A DNA stretch of 11,666 nucleotides. Origin: Candidatus Krumholzibacteriia bacterium. Lineage in GTDB: Bacteria; Krumholzibacteriota; Krumholzibacteriia; LZORAL124-64-63. Under the pieces are notes generated by a model, which saw only the letters and a list, made by a program, of their open reading frames with translations, was not told the DNA's origin and searched no databases. A program made the position numbers and the translations under genes. Where the stretch lies: NCBI GenBank assembly GCA_030632925.1, contig DAOVTU010000036.1:1-11666 (forward strand), in the 5' to 3' direction. Shown here in pieces: positions 1 through 7,734 of this stretch; positions within the stretch are counted from its first letter, which is position 1; every line of letters starts with the position of its first letter.

Positions 1-2
1 AT

Positions 3-626
3 TTCGAGTCCGCCTATGGGCCCATGAAGTCATGGGTCCTGTTGACCGGGAACGAAGAAGAATCGATCAGGGTGGTTGGAAGATACATCCAGGACCAGGC
101 GCTGGCGTACAAGACGCCTTTGCGAGAAGCTGTCATGTCCATGCAGTGGGACCCGGATGTCGAAGTGTATTCGACCGCTGATCTGGACTACTACTTTGCC
201 GAAACCGAACACTTCAAGACCGTCTGTCGGGTGCATGATCGGGTGATTCTGGCGCCCAGTGGAATTTCCCTGCCTGTCCCCCGCTCGGGTTCCCTGGTGG
301 TGATCAGCCGTGGAACATTCGTCGATGTCAGCGTGGATCACCTCGCGATGGCCGAAAATTTAGCGGAGCAATCATTCCTCATTCGTGATTTCAAACGGAT
401 AACCGGCGTCGAACATGAGATCGCCGGGGCCAGGGTTTGTGAAATCGCCGGCACCGGCATCAGGACCGAGACATCATCGCAAGTGGCCTACTACGTGGGG
501 CTGATCGCCTGGCAAGGTCAATACTGCCTGGTGCAGGGTGTGCAGGACCTTTACGCCACCGTAAGCCTTCAGGAAGAATTTTCCAAAATCACCGCCAGTG
601 TGCGGTTGCGGGATGCCGCGAACTGA
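3..626 (+). CDS. C-terminal part of an unrecognised protein (5' end outside the window)
   Basis: The reading frame is open to the left edge: codons from base 3 encode FESAYGP before the first ATG at 24. No purine-rich ribosome site precedes that ATG, so the true start is probably upstream and at least 207 residues are seen here. I do not recognise the family with confidence. No signal peptide, membrane segment or catalytic motif is visible. The last 80 or so residues are beta-rich (ARVCEIAGTGIRTE, then AYYVGLIAWQGQYCLVQG, then EEFSKITASVRLRD). That rhythm of a strand pair, a 'Y.L.G' turn and a closing '.F.KI..S.R' resembles PsbP/DUF1795-like tails, but this is only a resemblance. The gene ends 215 bp before the kinase start, so co-transcription is uncertain. 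No convincing terminator follows it. Confidence 0.6.
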   Translation, partial: FESAYGPMKSWVLLTGNEEESIRVVGRYIQDQALAYKTPLREAVMSMQWDPDVEVYSTADLDYYFAETEHFKTVCRVHDRVILAPSGISLPVPRSGSLVVISRGTFVDVSVDHLAMAENLAEQSFLIRDFKRITGVEHEIAGARVCEIAGTGIRTETSSQVAYYVGLIAWQGQYCLVQGVQDLYATVSLQEEFSKITASVRLRDAAN

Positions 627-829
627 GCCTTGGACGGCTCGCCCGCCGGCGCATGGTGAGGAAACACCTTTCTTTGCCGGGCGAAGGACAATTCGCAACT
701 TCAGAATACTTACGGAAATCTTGTGACCAGTATTGTACACTATCTTCGACCTTATTGCTCCGCTTTCGCCCAACCGGTGGCAACCTGCTCAATTCAGGCC
801 ATACAGGCCTCAACCCCCAGACCCGTCCC

Positions 830-834
830 AGGAG
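830..834 (+). promoter_or_regulatory. Ribosome binding site fixing a TTG start for the kinase
   Basis: AGGAG lies 7 nt before the TTG at 842. The protein from that TTG begins MIGKTFGQYEITGQIG, the usual opening of this kinase family. The longer reading from ATG 653 adds 63 residues of low-complexity, family-unlike sequence and has no comparable ribosome site, so I prefer 842. Confidence 0.75.
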
Positions 835-841
835 AAACCCT

Positions 842-3484
842 TTGATCGGCAAGACCTTTGGCCAATACGAAATCACCGGCCAGATCGGTGTCGGCGGCAT
901 GGGCGCCGTCTACCGGGCCCGCGATACGCGCCTGGATCGCGACGTGGCCGTCAAGGTCATCCCCGCGGCGATGTCCAACGACCCGGAACGCGTGGCGCGC
1001 TTTGAGCGGGAAGCCAAAACCCTGGCCGGCCTGCAGCACCCGAACATCGCGGCCATCCATGGCTTCGAGGAGTTCGATGGTGGGCGTTTTCTGGTCATGG
1101 AACTGGTCGAAGGTGCGGACCTTTCGGAGCATTTGAAGAACGGCCCCCTGCCCGAGCACGAAGCCGTGGAAATCATCCGCAGCGTAGCGGCTGGCCTGAG
1201 CGCAGCCCACCGCAACAGCATCGTGCACCGCTACCTGAAGCCGGCCAACATCATGCTCACGCCGGATGGCGAAGTGAAAATTCTGGACTTCGGCCTGGCC
1301 CGGGCCACCACCCCGGATGGCGACTCGATCAGCGATCCGGGCCTGTCGCCCACCATCACCGCGGCCATGACCCAGGCCGGCACCATCCTCGGCACGGCCG
1401 CCTACATGGCCCCCGAACAGGCGCGCGGCAAAACCGTGGACCACCGGGCGGACATCTGGGCCATGGGCACGATTCTCTACGAACTGCTCACCGGCCAGCG
1501 GCTTTTTGTGGGCGAAACCACAACCGATGTGCTGGCTTCGGTTATCAAGGTCGCCCCCGAGTTGGACGCGTTGCCAGACGACACCTCGCCCTCGGTCCAC
1601 CGCATGTTGCGGCGCTGCCTGCAGCGTGACCCGAGGCGGCGGCTGGACTCGGCGGCCGACGCGGCTCTGGAACTGGACGACGATGAGGTCGCGGCAGCGG
1701 CACCAGCCACCTCAAATCGCCGCAACATTCTGCCCTGGGTGGCTGCCGCATTGCTCGGTGTGGCCCTGGCCTTCACCTGGCTGCGTCCGGCGCCCAAAGC
1801 TGCACCCGAATTCCGGCAACAGTATGATCTGGAACTGCCCGGTTTCACCGAAAGCATCGCGGCCTACAAGCCTGTCGTTTCGCCGGATGGCCGGTGGGTC
1901 GCCATCTCACTGTTGGACTCCACGCGCACCCAGCGGATCATGCTCCACTCCCTGGAAACCGGCATCCAGACCTTTGTCGAAAACACCAACGGCGGCCAGT
2001 TCCCCTTCTGGTCACCGGACTCACGCTTTCTGGGCTTCTTCCTGCCCGGCAAACTGAATAAACTGCATCTGCAGTCGGGCACCGTGCAGGTCATCACCAC
2101 GGAGACGAAGTTCAGCGGCCGGGGCGGCACCTGGTCGACCGACGGCATGATCCTATACGCGCCGGGCTCAAACGACGGCTTGTTGCTGGTTGATGCCGAT
2201 GGAGGGCCCGTCCAGGCGATCACTGCCGTCGACAGCACCATGGCCGACGGATCCCACCGCTGGCCCCATTTTCTGCCTGATGGACGGCACTTTGTTTTCA
2301 CCAAATGGAGCAACATTCAGGCTGGGCGTTCGGAACAGGGCGGCATCTTCCTGGGCTCCCTGGACCAGTCCCCGCCGCGCCAACTCCTGCGTGACCTTTC
2401 GGCCGCCGAAATCACCCTGGACGGGAAACTGTTTTTCCAACGCAACGGCCGCCTGATGGCCACGGACTTTGATCTCGAAAGCGGGACCGTCACCAGCGAT
2501 CCGCGCCTCGTCACCGAAGCGATCGGCTTCCGCAGCACCAATGGCCTGTTGGGCATGAGCGCCAGCGATCGGGGCGACATCTTCTATTCTGAACACAATC
2601 CCAATGCCGGGCTCACCCTTGGCTGGATGGGCCGGGATGGACAGACGACCGGTGATTTTGCTGAAGTCCTGCCGTTGACCGTAGGTCTCGACCTGGCCCC
2701 CGATGGGCAACACTATGCCGCCGAAATCCTGGATCAGGAGGGATCGGTCCAGGTCTGGATCGGCGACATCAAACGCCAATCCTTCGCCCGCCTTTCCCGC
2801 TTCGAAACCGATTGCTGGGGTGCCAGTTTTTCTCCGGATGGGCACGAGGTGATCTACGGTGTTCAGGCCGGTGAGGGCGGGGCCCTCTACCGACACCTCA
2901 TCAGTGGAGCCAAGGCGGCAGAACTGGTCATTGAGCTCTCCGCCAATGACGAATACTCCAACACCGGTCACTGGTTTGCGCCGGACCAGATGCTTGTCAC
3001 ACGCCCTGCTCTCGACACCAAGACCGCCAGCGTGCTACTGCTGGACCTGCAAAAGAAGGCCATGACACCGGTGCTGAGTGCGGAGTTCAACCAGCTCGAC
3101 CCGCGTCTTTCGCCGGACGGCCGCTGGCTGGCCTACGTGTCCGATGAGTCGGGTGTCCCTGAAATATACGTGCGCAACTGGCCCGATCTGGACAACAAAT
3201 GGCAGGTTTCCCGCCGCGGCGGTTCCCGGCCCCACTGGAGCAGTGACGGCAGCGAAATCGCCTTCATTTCGATCCGGCAGTTGGAACTTCGGGCGGTGGG
3301 CTTCAAGGTCGAAGGCGGTGAGCCTCGCATCAGCCTGCCTCGCTTAATGACGCGGATGGATCGGGGTGTGCGGCAATCCGCCCCTACAGCGGATCATCGG
3401 CAATATTTGGTGGGCATCAGCGCAACGGATCCGGAATTGCCGCCGATTCGGGTTTTGAGAAATTGGGATACCAGCTCTGAATAG
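842..3484 (+). CDS. Membrane-anchored Hanks-type Ser/Thr kinase with PD40/TolB-like propeller; catalytic HRD Asp replaced by Tyr
   Basis: This 880-residue protein has a cytoplasmic kinase domain at about 8-280, one membrane helix at about 296-315, and an extracytoplasmic beta-propeller sensor at about 325-880. Kinase motifs seen are the glycine loop (IGVGGMGAVY, 15-24), the ATP lysine K38 (VAVK), the helix-C Glu E57, D149-F-G and AYMAPE near 188-192. The catalytic loop reads IVHRYLKPANIM: Tyr131 (TAC, 1232-1234) stands where family members have the proton-accepting Asp, while K133 and N136 remain. Propeller blades are marked by repeated WSPDGR-type strands, for example VSPDGRWVAIS, FWSPDSRFLGFF, FSPDGHEVIYG and LSPDGRWLAYVSDESG. 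Such proteins normally phosphorylate Ser/Thr in response to an extracytoplasmic ligand. Here phosphotransfer should be weak or absent, so a scaffold or ATP-binding role, a recent missense mutation, or a sequence error are the alternatives. Codon use matches the neighbours. Confidence 0.93.
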   Translation: MIGKTFGQYEITGQIGVGGMGAVYRARDTRLDRDVAVKVIPAAMSNDPERVARFEREAKTLAGLQHPNIAAIHGFEEFDGGRFLVMELVEGADLSEHLKNGPLPEHEAVEIIRSVAAGLSAAHRNSIVHRYLKPANIMLTPDGEVKILDFGLARATTPDGDSISDPGLSPTITAAMTQAGTILGTAAYMAPEQARGKTVDHRADIWAMGTILYELLTGQRLFVGETTTDVLASVIKVAPELDALPDDTSPSVHRMLRRCLQRDPRRRLDSAADAALELDDDEVAAAAPATSNRRNILPWVAAALLGVALAFTWLRPAPKAAPEFRQQYDLELPGFTESIAAYKPVVSPDGRWVAISLLDSTRTQRIMLHSLETGIQTFVENTNGGQFPFWSPDSRFLGFFLPGKLNKLHLQSGTVQVITTETKFSGRGGTWSTDGMILYAPGSNDGLLLVDADGGPVQAITAVDSTMADGSHRWPHFLPDGRHFVFTKWSNIQAGRSEQGGIFLGSLDQSPPRQLLRDLSAAEITLDGKLFFQRNGRLMATDFDLESGTVTSDPRLVTEAIGFRSTNGLLGMSASDRGDIFYSEHNPNAGLTLGWMGRDGQTTGDFAEVLPLTVGLDLAPDGQHYAAEILDQEGSVQVWIGDIKRQSFARLSRFETDCWGASFSPDGHEVIYGVQAGEGGALYRHLISGAKAAELVIELSANDEYSNTGHWFAPDQMLVTRPALDTKTASVLLLDLQKKAMTPVLSAEFNQLDPRLSPDGRWLAYVSDESGVPEIYVRNWPDLDNKWQVSRRGGSRPHWSSDGSEIAFISIRQLELRAVGFKVEGGEPRISLPRLMTRMDRGVRQSAPTADHRQYLVGISATDPELPPIRVLRNWDTSSE

Positions 3485-3564
3485 GCGTACATTCCGAATT
3501 GAACACCTGGTCCTGTAAAGCGCCCCAATCACCTGGACAGCCGTTGTTTCGCCGACATTCACAA

Positions 3565-3592
3565 TTGCACCAGATAGTGGATCGTGTATCCT
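3565..3592 (+). promoter_or_regulatory. Possible promoter for the DUF5916 gene
   Basis: TTGCAC (3565-3570), a 16-nt spacer and TATCCT (3587-3592) form a sigma70-like pair about 50 nt upstream of the ATG at 3642. Both boxes are imperfect. Nothing else in 3485-3641 looks better, and no terminator hairpin was seen after the kinase. Confidence 0.25.
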
Positions 3593-3641
3593 TCTCGAGT
3601 CAGGAATTCACGCACAATACAGACCAATACGAGAAGCCCCA

Positions 3642-5810
3642 ATGCGCCAATCCACAACTAAGAAATTCGGACTGACTGCCCTCATGCTTGGCCTGGTCCT
3701 GGCCACCTGTGTGTCATCCGCCTGGGCCGGTGAACAGCCGTCTCTCGCAGTCGGCAAACACGAAGGCGCCATAAAATTTGACGGCCTCCTCGACGAGCCG
3801 TTCTGGCAGACCGCGGCCTCCATCGACAACCTGACCATGGTCGAACCGAACGAGAACCAGCCTCCCTCCCGCCAGACCGTGGTCAAGATTGTCGCCGACA
3901 GCGAGAACATCATCCTGGGCATCGCCTGCTACGATGACCCTGGAGCGATCACCGCTTATTCCAAGGCCCGCGACGTGGATCTGGGCGATGAGGACCACAT
4001 CAAATTTGTTTTCGACACCTACCGGGACGAACGCAACGGCTTCATTTTTGCCGTCAATCCATTTGGAGCCCGCTACGACGCCCTGGTGGCCGATCGCGGT
4101 GAGGGCGAAAACGAAAATTGGGACGGAGTCTGGGACGCCAAAACAGCGATCACGCCCGATGGCTGGAGCGTGGAAATTGTCATCCCGGCCAAGACGTTGA
4201 GTTTCAGGAAAGGCCTGCACCAGTGGGGCTTCAACCTGGAGCGGCGCATTCAGCGGTTGCTGGAAACCGACCGCTGGTCAGGCGCCAAACAGGACTACCG
4301 GGTCATCAGCCTGGGCCATGCGGGATTGCTGACCGACCTGCCCGAATTCGACCTCGGGCTCGGCCTGTTGGCCAAGATTTCCCCGGCCACCGGCTTCCAC
4401 AAAAACCAAGGCGAGGCGGCCGAATTCGATACGGATTTGAGCGGCGACCTGACCAAGCGGATCACTCCCGATGTGTCGGCCACGCTGACGGTCAACACGG
4501 ATTTCGCCGAGACCGAAGTCGACGCCCGCCGCACCAACCTGACCCGCTTCCCGTTGTTTTTTCCCGAGAAGCGGACCTTCTTTCTCGAGGGCGCCGACAC
4601 CTATGACTTTGGCCTGGGCCTGGATGCCGACGTGATCCCCTTTTTCAGTCGCCGCATCGGGCTTTACCAGGGCAGCGAAGTGCCCATCATTGCCGGCGGC
4701 AAACTGAACGGCAAAGTGGGCGACACCAATTTTGGCGGGCTCTATGTGCGCACCGACAGCGTCGACGACCTCACGCCGGCGACGAATCTGGGCGTGGTGC
4801 GTATCAAACAGAACGTTTTACAACAGTCCAACGTGGGGCTGATCGCGACTGTTGGTGATCCCGGCGGCCTGAAGAACAGCTGGCTGACCGGCGCCGACTT
4901 CACCTACCAGACCACCGACTTGTTCGGGGATAAAAACTTTCTATTCGGTTTGTGGGGGTTGTACAGCAACCGGCCGGACCTGCAGGGCACCAAGACTTCG
5001 TACGGCTTCAAAGTCGACTACCCCAACGACCTGTTCGACATCGCGCTGGTCCACAAATTTATTGGCGATGCGTTTCAACCATCACTGGGTTTTGTACCCC
5101 GCTCAGGTATCAAATACTACCGCCTGGGCTTCAACTACATGCCGCGGCCGGATTGGTCTCACATTCGGCAGTTCTACTTCGAAAGCTCGTCGGTGCTGAT
5201 CACCGACCAGGAGGACAACTGGGAAAGCTACAGTATTTTCACGGCCCCGATACACTTCCTGTTGGAAAGCGGCGACCGGTTCGAGTTCAACATCCGGCCC
5301 GTGGGTGAGAGCCTGCGCGAGCCTTTTGAAATCGGCGAAGGCGTGATCCTGCCGGTGGGCGACTACCACTACCTGCGTTACCGGCTGGAATTCGAGACGG
5401 CCAGCAAGCGCGCCGTCAGCGGCGAAGCCACCTGGTGGTTCGGCACCTTCTACGGCGGCACTTTGGATGAGATCGATTTGGAGATGAGCTGGCGCGTGAC
5501 CAGCAATGTCATCCTGGAGGCCAGTTTCGAGAAGAATATTGCCGACCTGCCCGAAGGCTCCATCGACCAGGACCTGTTCGGCACCCGATTGCAGTTGAAC
5601 TTTTCATCCGACCTGCAGTTGAGCAGCTTCATCCAGTACGACAACGAAAGCGAATCGGTCGGCACCAATACCCGACTGCGCTGGACAGTCACGCCGCTGA
5701 CGGACTTGTTTGTGGTCTACAATCACAACCTCAAGAGTATTCGGCAGGACCAGTGGCAGTTCGATACCAACCAGTTTATCGTCAAATTGAGTTATGGGTT
5801 GTGGTATTGA
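3642..5810 (+). CDS. Outer-membrane DUF5916 protein with N-terminal carbohydrate-binding (CBM9-like) domain
   Basis: The product has 722 residues. A signal peptide (basic start, hydrophobic 10-22, AWA/G cleavage near 29) directs export. Residues about 36-215 form a CBM9-like beta-sandwich with the family hallmarks IKFDGLLDEPFWQTA, the stretch DEDHIKFVFDTYRDERNGFI, and ITPDGWSVEIVIPAKTLSFR. The rest matches DUF5916, including FPEKRTFFLEGADTYDFG and SRRIGLYQG, followed by alternating amphipathic strands that suggest a barrel. It ends LSYGLWY, and a terminal aromatic residue suits recognition by the BAM outer-membrane assembly machinery. Length is normal for the family. A GAGAAG ribosome site lies 5 nt before the ATG. 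Substrate and reaction are not established for this family. Binding or passage of glycans or other polymers at the cell surface is inference from the CBM9-like domain. Confidence 0.9.
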   Translation: MRQSTTKKFGLTALMLGLVLATCVSSAWAGEQPSLAVGKHEGAIKFDGLLDEPFWQTAASIDNLTMVEPNENQPPSRQTVVKIVADSENIILGIACYDDPGAITAYSKARDVDLGDEDHIKFVFDTYRDERNGFIFAVNPFGARYDALVADRGEGENENWDGVWDAKTAITPDGWSVEIVIPAKTLSFRKGLHQWGFNLERRIQRLLETDRWSGAKQDYRVISLGHAGLLTDLPEFDLGLGLLAKISPATGFHKNQGEAAEFDTDLSGDLTKRITPDVSATLTVNTDFAETEVDARRTNLTRFPLFFPEKRTFFLEGADTYDFGLGLDADVIPFFSRRIGLYQGSEVPIIAGGKLNGKVGDTNFGGLYVRTDSVDDLTPATNLGVVRIKQNVLQQSNVGLIATVGDPGGLKNSWLTGADFTYQTTDLFGDKNFLFGLWGLYSNRPDLQGTKTSYGFKVDYPNDLFDIALVHKFIGDAFQPSLGFVPRSGIKYYRLGFNYMPRPDWSHIRQFYFESSSVLITDQEDNWESYSIFTAPIHFLLESGDRFEFNIRPVGESLREPFEIGEGVILPVGDYHYLRYRLEFETASKRAVSGEATWWFGTFYGGTLDEIDLEMSWRVTSNVILEASFEKNIADLPEGSIDQDLFGTRLQLNFSSDLQLSSFIQYDNESESVGTNTRLRWTVTPLTDLFVVYNHNLKSIRQDQWQFDTNQFIVKLSYGLWY

Positions 5811-5865
5811 GCATGTTCGCAGCCTCAACACCACATAAGGCACATTCTGTATTGTCTAAAATTCG

Positions 5866-6345
5866 CTAGTGAAATATCGCCTTGATCGCACCCCAGGACC
5901 TGGCCTCGTTCGCAACCCCAACGGATTGAACCGTGCCGCGAATTTCACCACCCGGAGAAGTGGTGGTGTGCAGATTGAGGTACCACAAACCGGCAAACAG
6001 ATCCGCTTCCTGAGCCAGTGTCAAAACGGCATTGCCTACCACGGGCGAGCCCACGACACCGACGGCGACCGCCACGCCCGCATTCTGATTCGCCAGGGCC
6101 GGGCCATGAAAATGCATGGCCGTTGGCGCCCCGGTCAATCCACTCCAGGTGATGGACCAGGACAGAACCTTGGCGACATCGTCATAGCTGATGTCGGCCG
6201 TGCCGGTGCCACCCGAACCGGACCCGGCCCCCGCGTTGGCATTGGGGCCGTTCATATCGGCGGTCATCGGAAACACACCGGCCGCGGCGGGCCCCACCAT
6301 GAGCAGAACCAGAGAAACGACGATCGTGAGCTTGAACAATTTCAT
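5866..6345 (-). CDS. Secreted CHRD-domain protein
   Basis: This 159-residue exported protein has a signal peptide at 1-22 (KLFKLTIVVSLVLLMVG, then AAA before the mature part). The mature protein is one CHRD domain, a beta-sandwich module first described in chordin and widespread in bacteria. Diagnostic pieces are LSWSITWSGLTGAPTAMHFHGPA (HFH at 78-80) and, near 120-139, a strand reading LWYLNLHTTTSPGGEIRGTV. A Gly/Ser-rich linker (about 37-50) separates the first strand from the rest. Length is close to a minimal CHRD domain, so nothing appears lost. The ribosome site AGAGG lies 7 nt before the ATG, with a good promoter further upstream. It is convergent with the DUF5916 gene, 55 bp away, and no clear terminator is visible between them. 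The molecular function of bacterial CHRD proteins is poorly known; the conserved histidines could bind metal, which is inference. Confidence 0.9.
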   Translation of the reverse strand: MKLFKLTIVVSLVLLMVGPAAAGVFPMTADMNGPNANAGAGSGSGGTGTADISYDDVAKVLSWSITWSGLTGAPTAMHFHGPALANQNAGVAVAVGVVGSPVVGNAVLTLAQEADLFAGLWYLNLHTTTSPGGEIRGTVQSVGVANEARSWGAIKAIFH

Positions 6346-6413
6346 GAATATTCCTCTCTTACTGTAAAATGCCCACTTTCGGGGCTGTATTAAAGCCGAC
6401 CAACTTAGTCCTC

Positions 6414-6442
6414 ATTATATCTCAAATTGATCATGACAGCAA
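6414..6442 (-). promoter_or_regulatory. Sigma70-type promoter for the CHRD gene
   Basis: Read on the minus strand, TTGCTG (6437-6442) is followed by a 17-nt spacer and a perfect TATAAT (6414-6419), about 70 nt upstream of the CHRD start codon. The -35 box matches consensus only in TTG, but the -10 box and spacing are ideal. It is the strongest promoter seen in the window. Confidence 0.6.
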
Positions 6443-6445
6443 TTT
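6424..6445. repeat. Inverted repeat inside the CHRD promoter, possible operator
   Basis: AAATTG (6424-6429) and CAATTT (6440-6445) form a perfect 6-bp inverted repeat with a 10-bp spacer. It sits between the -10 and -35 boxes of the minus-strand promoter and overlaps the -35 box. That placement suits a dimeric repressor or a MerR-like activator, but no regulator gene is in the window, so the role is inference. Confidence 0.35.
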
Positions 6446-6457
6446 TGGGTCGTGAAA

Positions 6458-6487
6458 TGGCCACCACGCTCCATTTTTGTATATCAT
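6458..6487 (+). promoter_or_regulatory. Possible promoter for the metal-lipoprotein operon
   Basis: TGGCCA (6458-6463), an 18-nt spacer and TATCAT (6482-6487) lie about 65 nt upstream of the lipoprotein ATG. The match is modest. An 8-bp palindrome, ATCATGAT (6483-6490), overlaps the -10 box. Confidence 0.25.
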
Positions 6488-6552
6488 GATCCCTTTTTTC
6501 CTACTAAATTGATGGGAGTTCCAGTCTCGGCGACCTGAAAAGAAGGAAACCC

Positions 6553-6873
6553 ATGAAATCCATCCTGATCTCCCTCATCTGCCTAACCTTCCTGGCCGGG
6601 TGCTCCTCCGCCCCCGAGCCCGAAACCGATGCGCAAGCAGCAGACACGGTTGGAACAATCGCCGAGTTCGAAGTCTTCGGCATGGATTGCCCCGGCTGCC
6701 ATGGTGGCCTGGAAAATCTGGCCAAACAGATTCCCGGCGTGAAAACCGCCAAGGCTTCCTGGGAAAACAACAAGCTGGTGCTGGGTATTGAAGAAGGCGC
6801 CAAGGTCACCGACGAACAGGTTCACGACGCCATCGACCGTGCCAATTTCACCGCAGGAGAGCGCAAGAAATGA
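6553..6873 (+). CDS. Lipoprotein with heavy-metal-associated (HMA) domain
   Basis: This is a 106-residue lipoprotein. The signal peptide ends in lipobox LAGC, lipidated Cys17 is followed by Ser18 (no Asp at +2), which favours sorting to the outer membrane. A short acidic/Ala linker (20-35) leads to an HMA fold at about 36-104. The metal loop is GMDCPGC (Cys46, Cys49), followed by HGGLENLAKQIPGVKTAKAS and a final strand and helix (EQVHDAIDRANF), in the standard beta-alpha-beta order. HMA domains bind Cu(I), Hg(II), Zn(II) or similar soft metals through the two cysteines. Most are cytoplasmic chaperones or ATPase domains, so a lipid-anchored extracytoplasmic one is less common. AAGGA lies 5 nt before the ATG. 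Its stop overlaps the next gene's start (ATGA), implying translational coupling and joint function with the barrel. The exact metal cannot be read from the sequence. Confidence 0.9.
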   Translation: MKSILISLICLTFLAGCSSAPEPETDAQAADTVGTIAEFEVFGMDCPGCHGGLENLAKQIPGVKTAKASWENNKLVLGIEEGAKVTDEQVHDAIDRANFTAGERKK

Positions 6874-7724
6874 GAATGCCCGCAATCGTATTGGCCTTGT
6901 TGATCGGCCTGGCTCTGATCCCCGCCACCAAATCCCTTGCCGTCGGCATCAGCATCGATGCCGGCCTCACGCCTCCCGAAGGGCGTTGGATTTTCCGCTC
7001 CCAGGTCCGGACAATGTCCCGCACCGCACCCGATGGCATGGGCGATGCCAAGATGGACCGCCTCATGGTGCCCCTGGTCGCGGTGCACGGCCTGCGCCCC
7101 CAACTGACCCTCGGCGTGCGCCAGATCATCGACTCGCGTTCGATGACCATGATGGGCAGCGAGAATACCGATACGGGCTTCAGCGATATTTATGTTTTTG
7201 CCAAATACAAAATCCTGCGGATCAACACCCGCGACTACACCCTGGGCATAGCCCCCCTGTTGGGCGTCGAGGCACCCACCGGCAGCAGCGACATCACCAA
7301 TGATTTCTGGTCCCTGAATACGGGTCTGTACTTCTCGGGCCGCGCTGGCAAATGGGGCGCCGACCTCAACGTGGGTTACGGCTTGCGCGGCATGGCCAGT
7401 GTTCCGGATGACAGCCCTGACCCCGGCAACCAGTGGGGCCTCGATCTCGCGTTGGCCCGGCAAATCCCCATCGGCGGATCAGGCCAGATGGCGTGGGCTC
7501 CCGTGTTGGAAATTTCGTGGCAGGACACGGCTTCTGATGAGTTCGGGGGGACTGCAACGCCGAACACTGGCGAGTCCATTTTTTCCCTGGCACCGGGCGT
7601 GAAATACACGCGCGGTGACTTGATTGTCGAAGCGCTGGTGCGCATTCCCGTCTCGCAGGATCAGAATGGTATGCAGATGGAGATGGAGAACATGTACCTC
7701 TTTGGGGTTCGGCACATGTTCTAG
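6870..7724 (+). CDS. Met-rich outer-membrane beta-barrel, MetA-phenol/transporter-like family
   Basis: The product has 284 residues. A signal peptide (AIVLALLIGLALIPA, then KSLA near 21-24) precedes an all-beta protein with alternating strands such as YTLGIAPLLGVEAPTGSSD, WSLNTGLYFSGR and WGADLNVGYGLRGM, ending GVRHMF with a terminal aromatic. This resembles the 'MetA-pathway of phenol degradation' outer-membrane family (PF13557), often labelled only as transporter. The APLLGVEAPTGSSD piece is the most typical. It has 16 Met, clustered at 49-66, SMTMMG (91-96) and MQMEMENM (268-275). Such clusters are known in copper-handling proteins and fit the HMA partner upstream. AGGAG (6855-6859) lies 10 nt before the start at 6870; ATG 6876 is an alternative start. 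A channel or docking partner for the metal lipoprotein is inference. No inner-membrane ATPase or RND gene is adjacent. Confidence 0.85.
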   Translation: MRMPAIVLALLIGLALIPATKSLAVGISIDAGLTPPEGRWIFRSQVRTMSRTAPDGMGDAKMDRLMVPLVAVHGLRPQLTLGVRQIIDSRSMTMMGSENTDTGFSDIYVFAKYKILRINTRDYTLGIAPLLGVEAPTGSSDITNDFWSLNTGLYFSGRAGKWGADLNVGYGLRGMASVPDDSPDPGNQWGLDLALARQIPIGGSGQMAWAPVLEISWQDTASDEFGGTATPNTGESIFSLAPGVKYTRGDLIVEALVRIPVSQDQNGMQMEMENMYLFGVRHMF

Positions 7725-7734
7725 CGGCGTCCAA

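Noticed and set aside
639..684. Hairpin TCGCCCG ... CGGGCGA as a terminator after the first gene
   Set aside because: Only 7 bp with a 32-nt loop and no T-tract.
709..741. Promoter upstream of the kinase around TTACGG and TACACT
   Set aside because: Spacing options are 15 or 20 nt with weak boxes; none is convincing.
796..810. AGGCC-N5-GGCCT repeat just before the kinase ribosome site
   Set aside because: A 5-bp stem is too short to claim a riboregulator or terminator.
653..841. 63-residue N-terminal extension of the kinase from ATG 653
   Set aside because: No ribosome site, not like the kinase family, and a strong AGGAG-TTG start lies at 842.
794..1600. Long minus-strand open frame of 268 codons opposite the kinase
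   Set aside because: It is the antisense of a clear kinase domain in GC-rich DNA; its composition is His/Gly/Ala/Val-rich and it shows no family motif.
2168..2971. Minus-strand open frame of 267 codons opposite the propeller
   Set aside because: Shadow of the propeller-coding strand, with no recognisable domain or ribosome site.
5869..6393. Plus-strand open frame opposite the CHRD gene
   Set aside because: The minus strand gives a signal peptide, a complete CHRD domain, a ribosome site and a promoter; the plus-strand product is Arg/Gly-rich with no motif.
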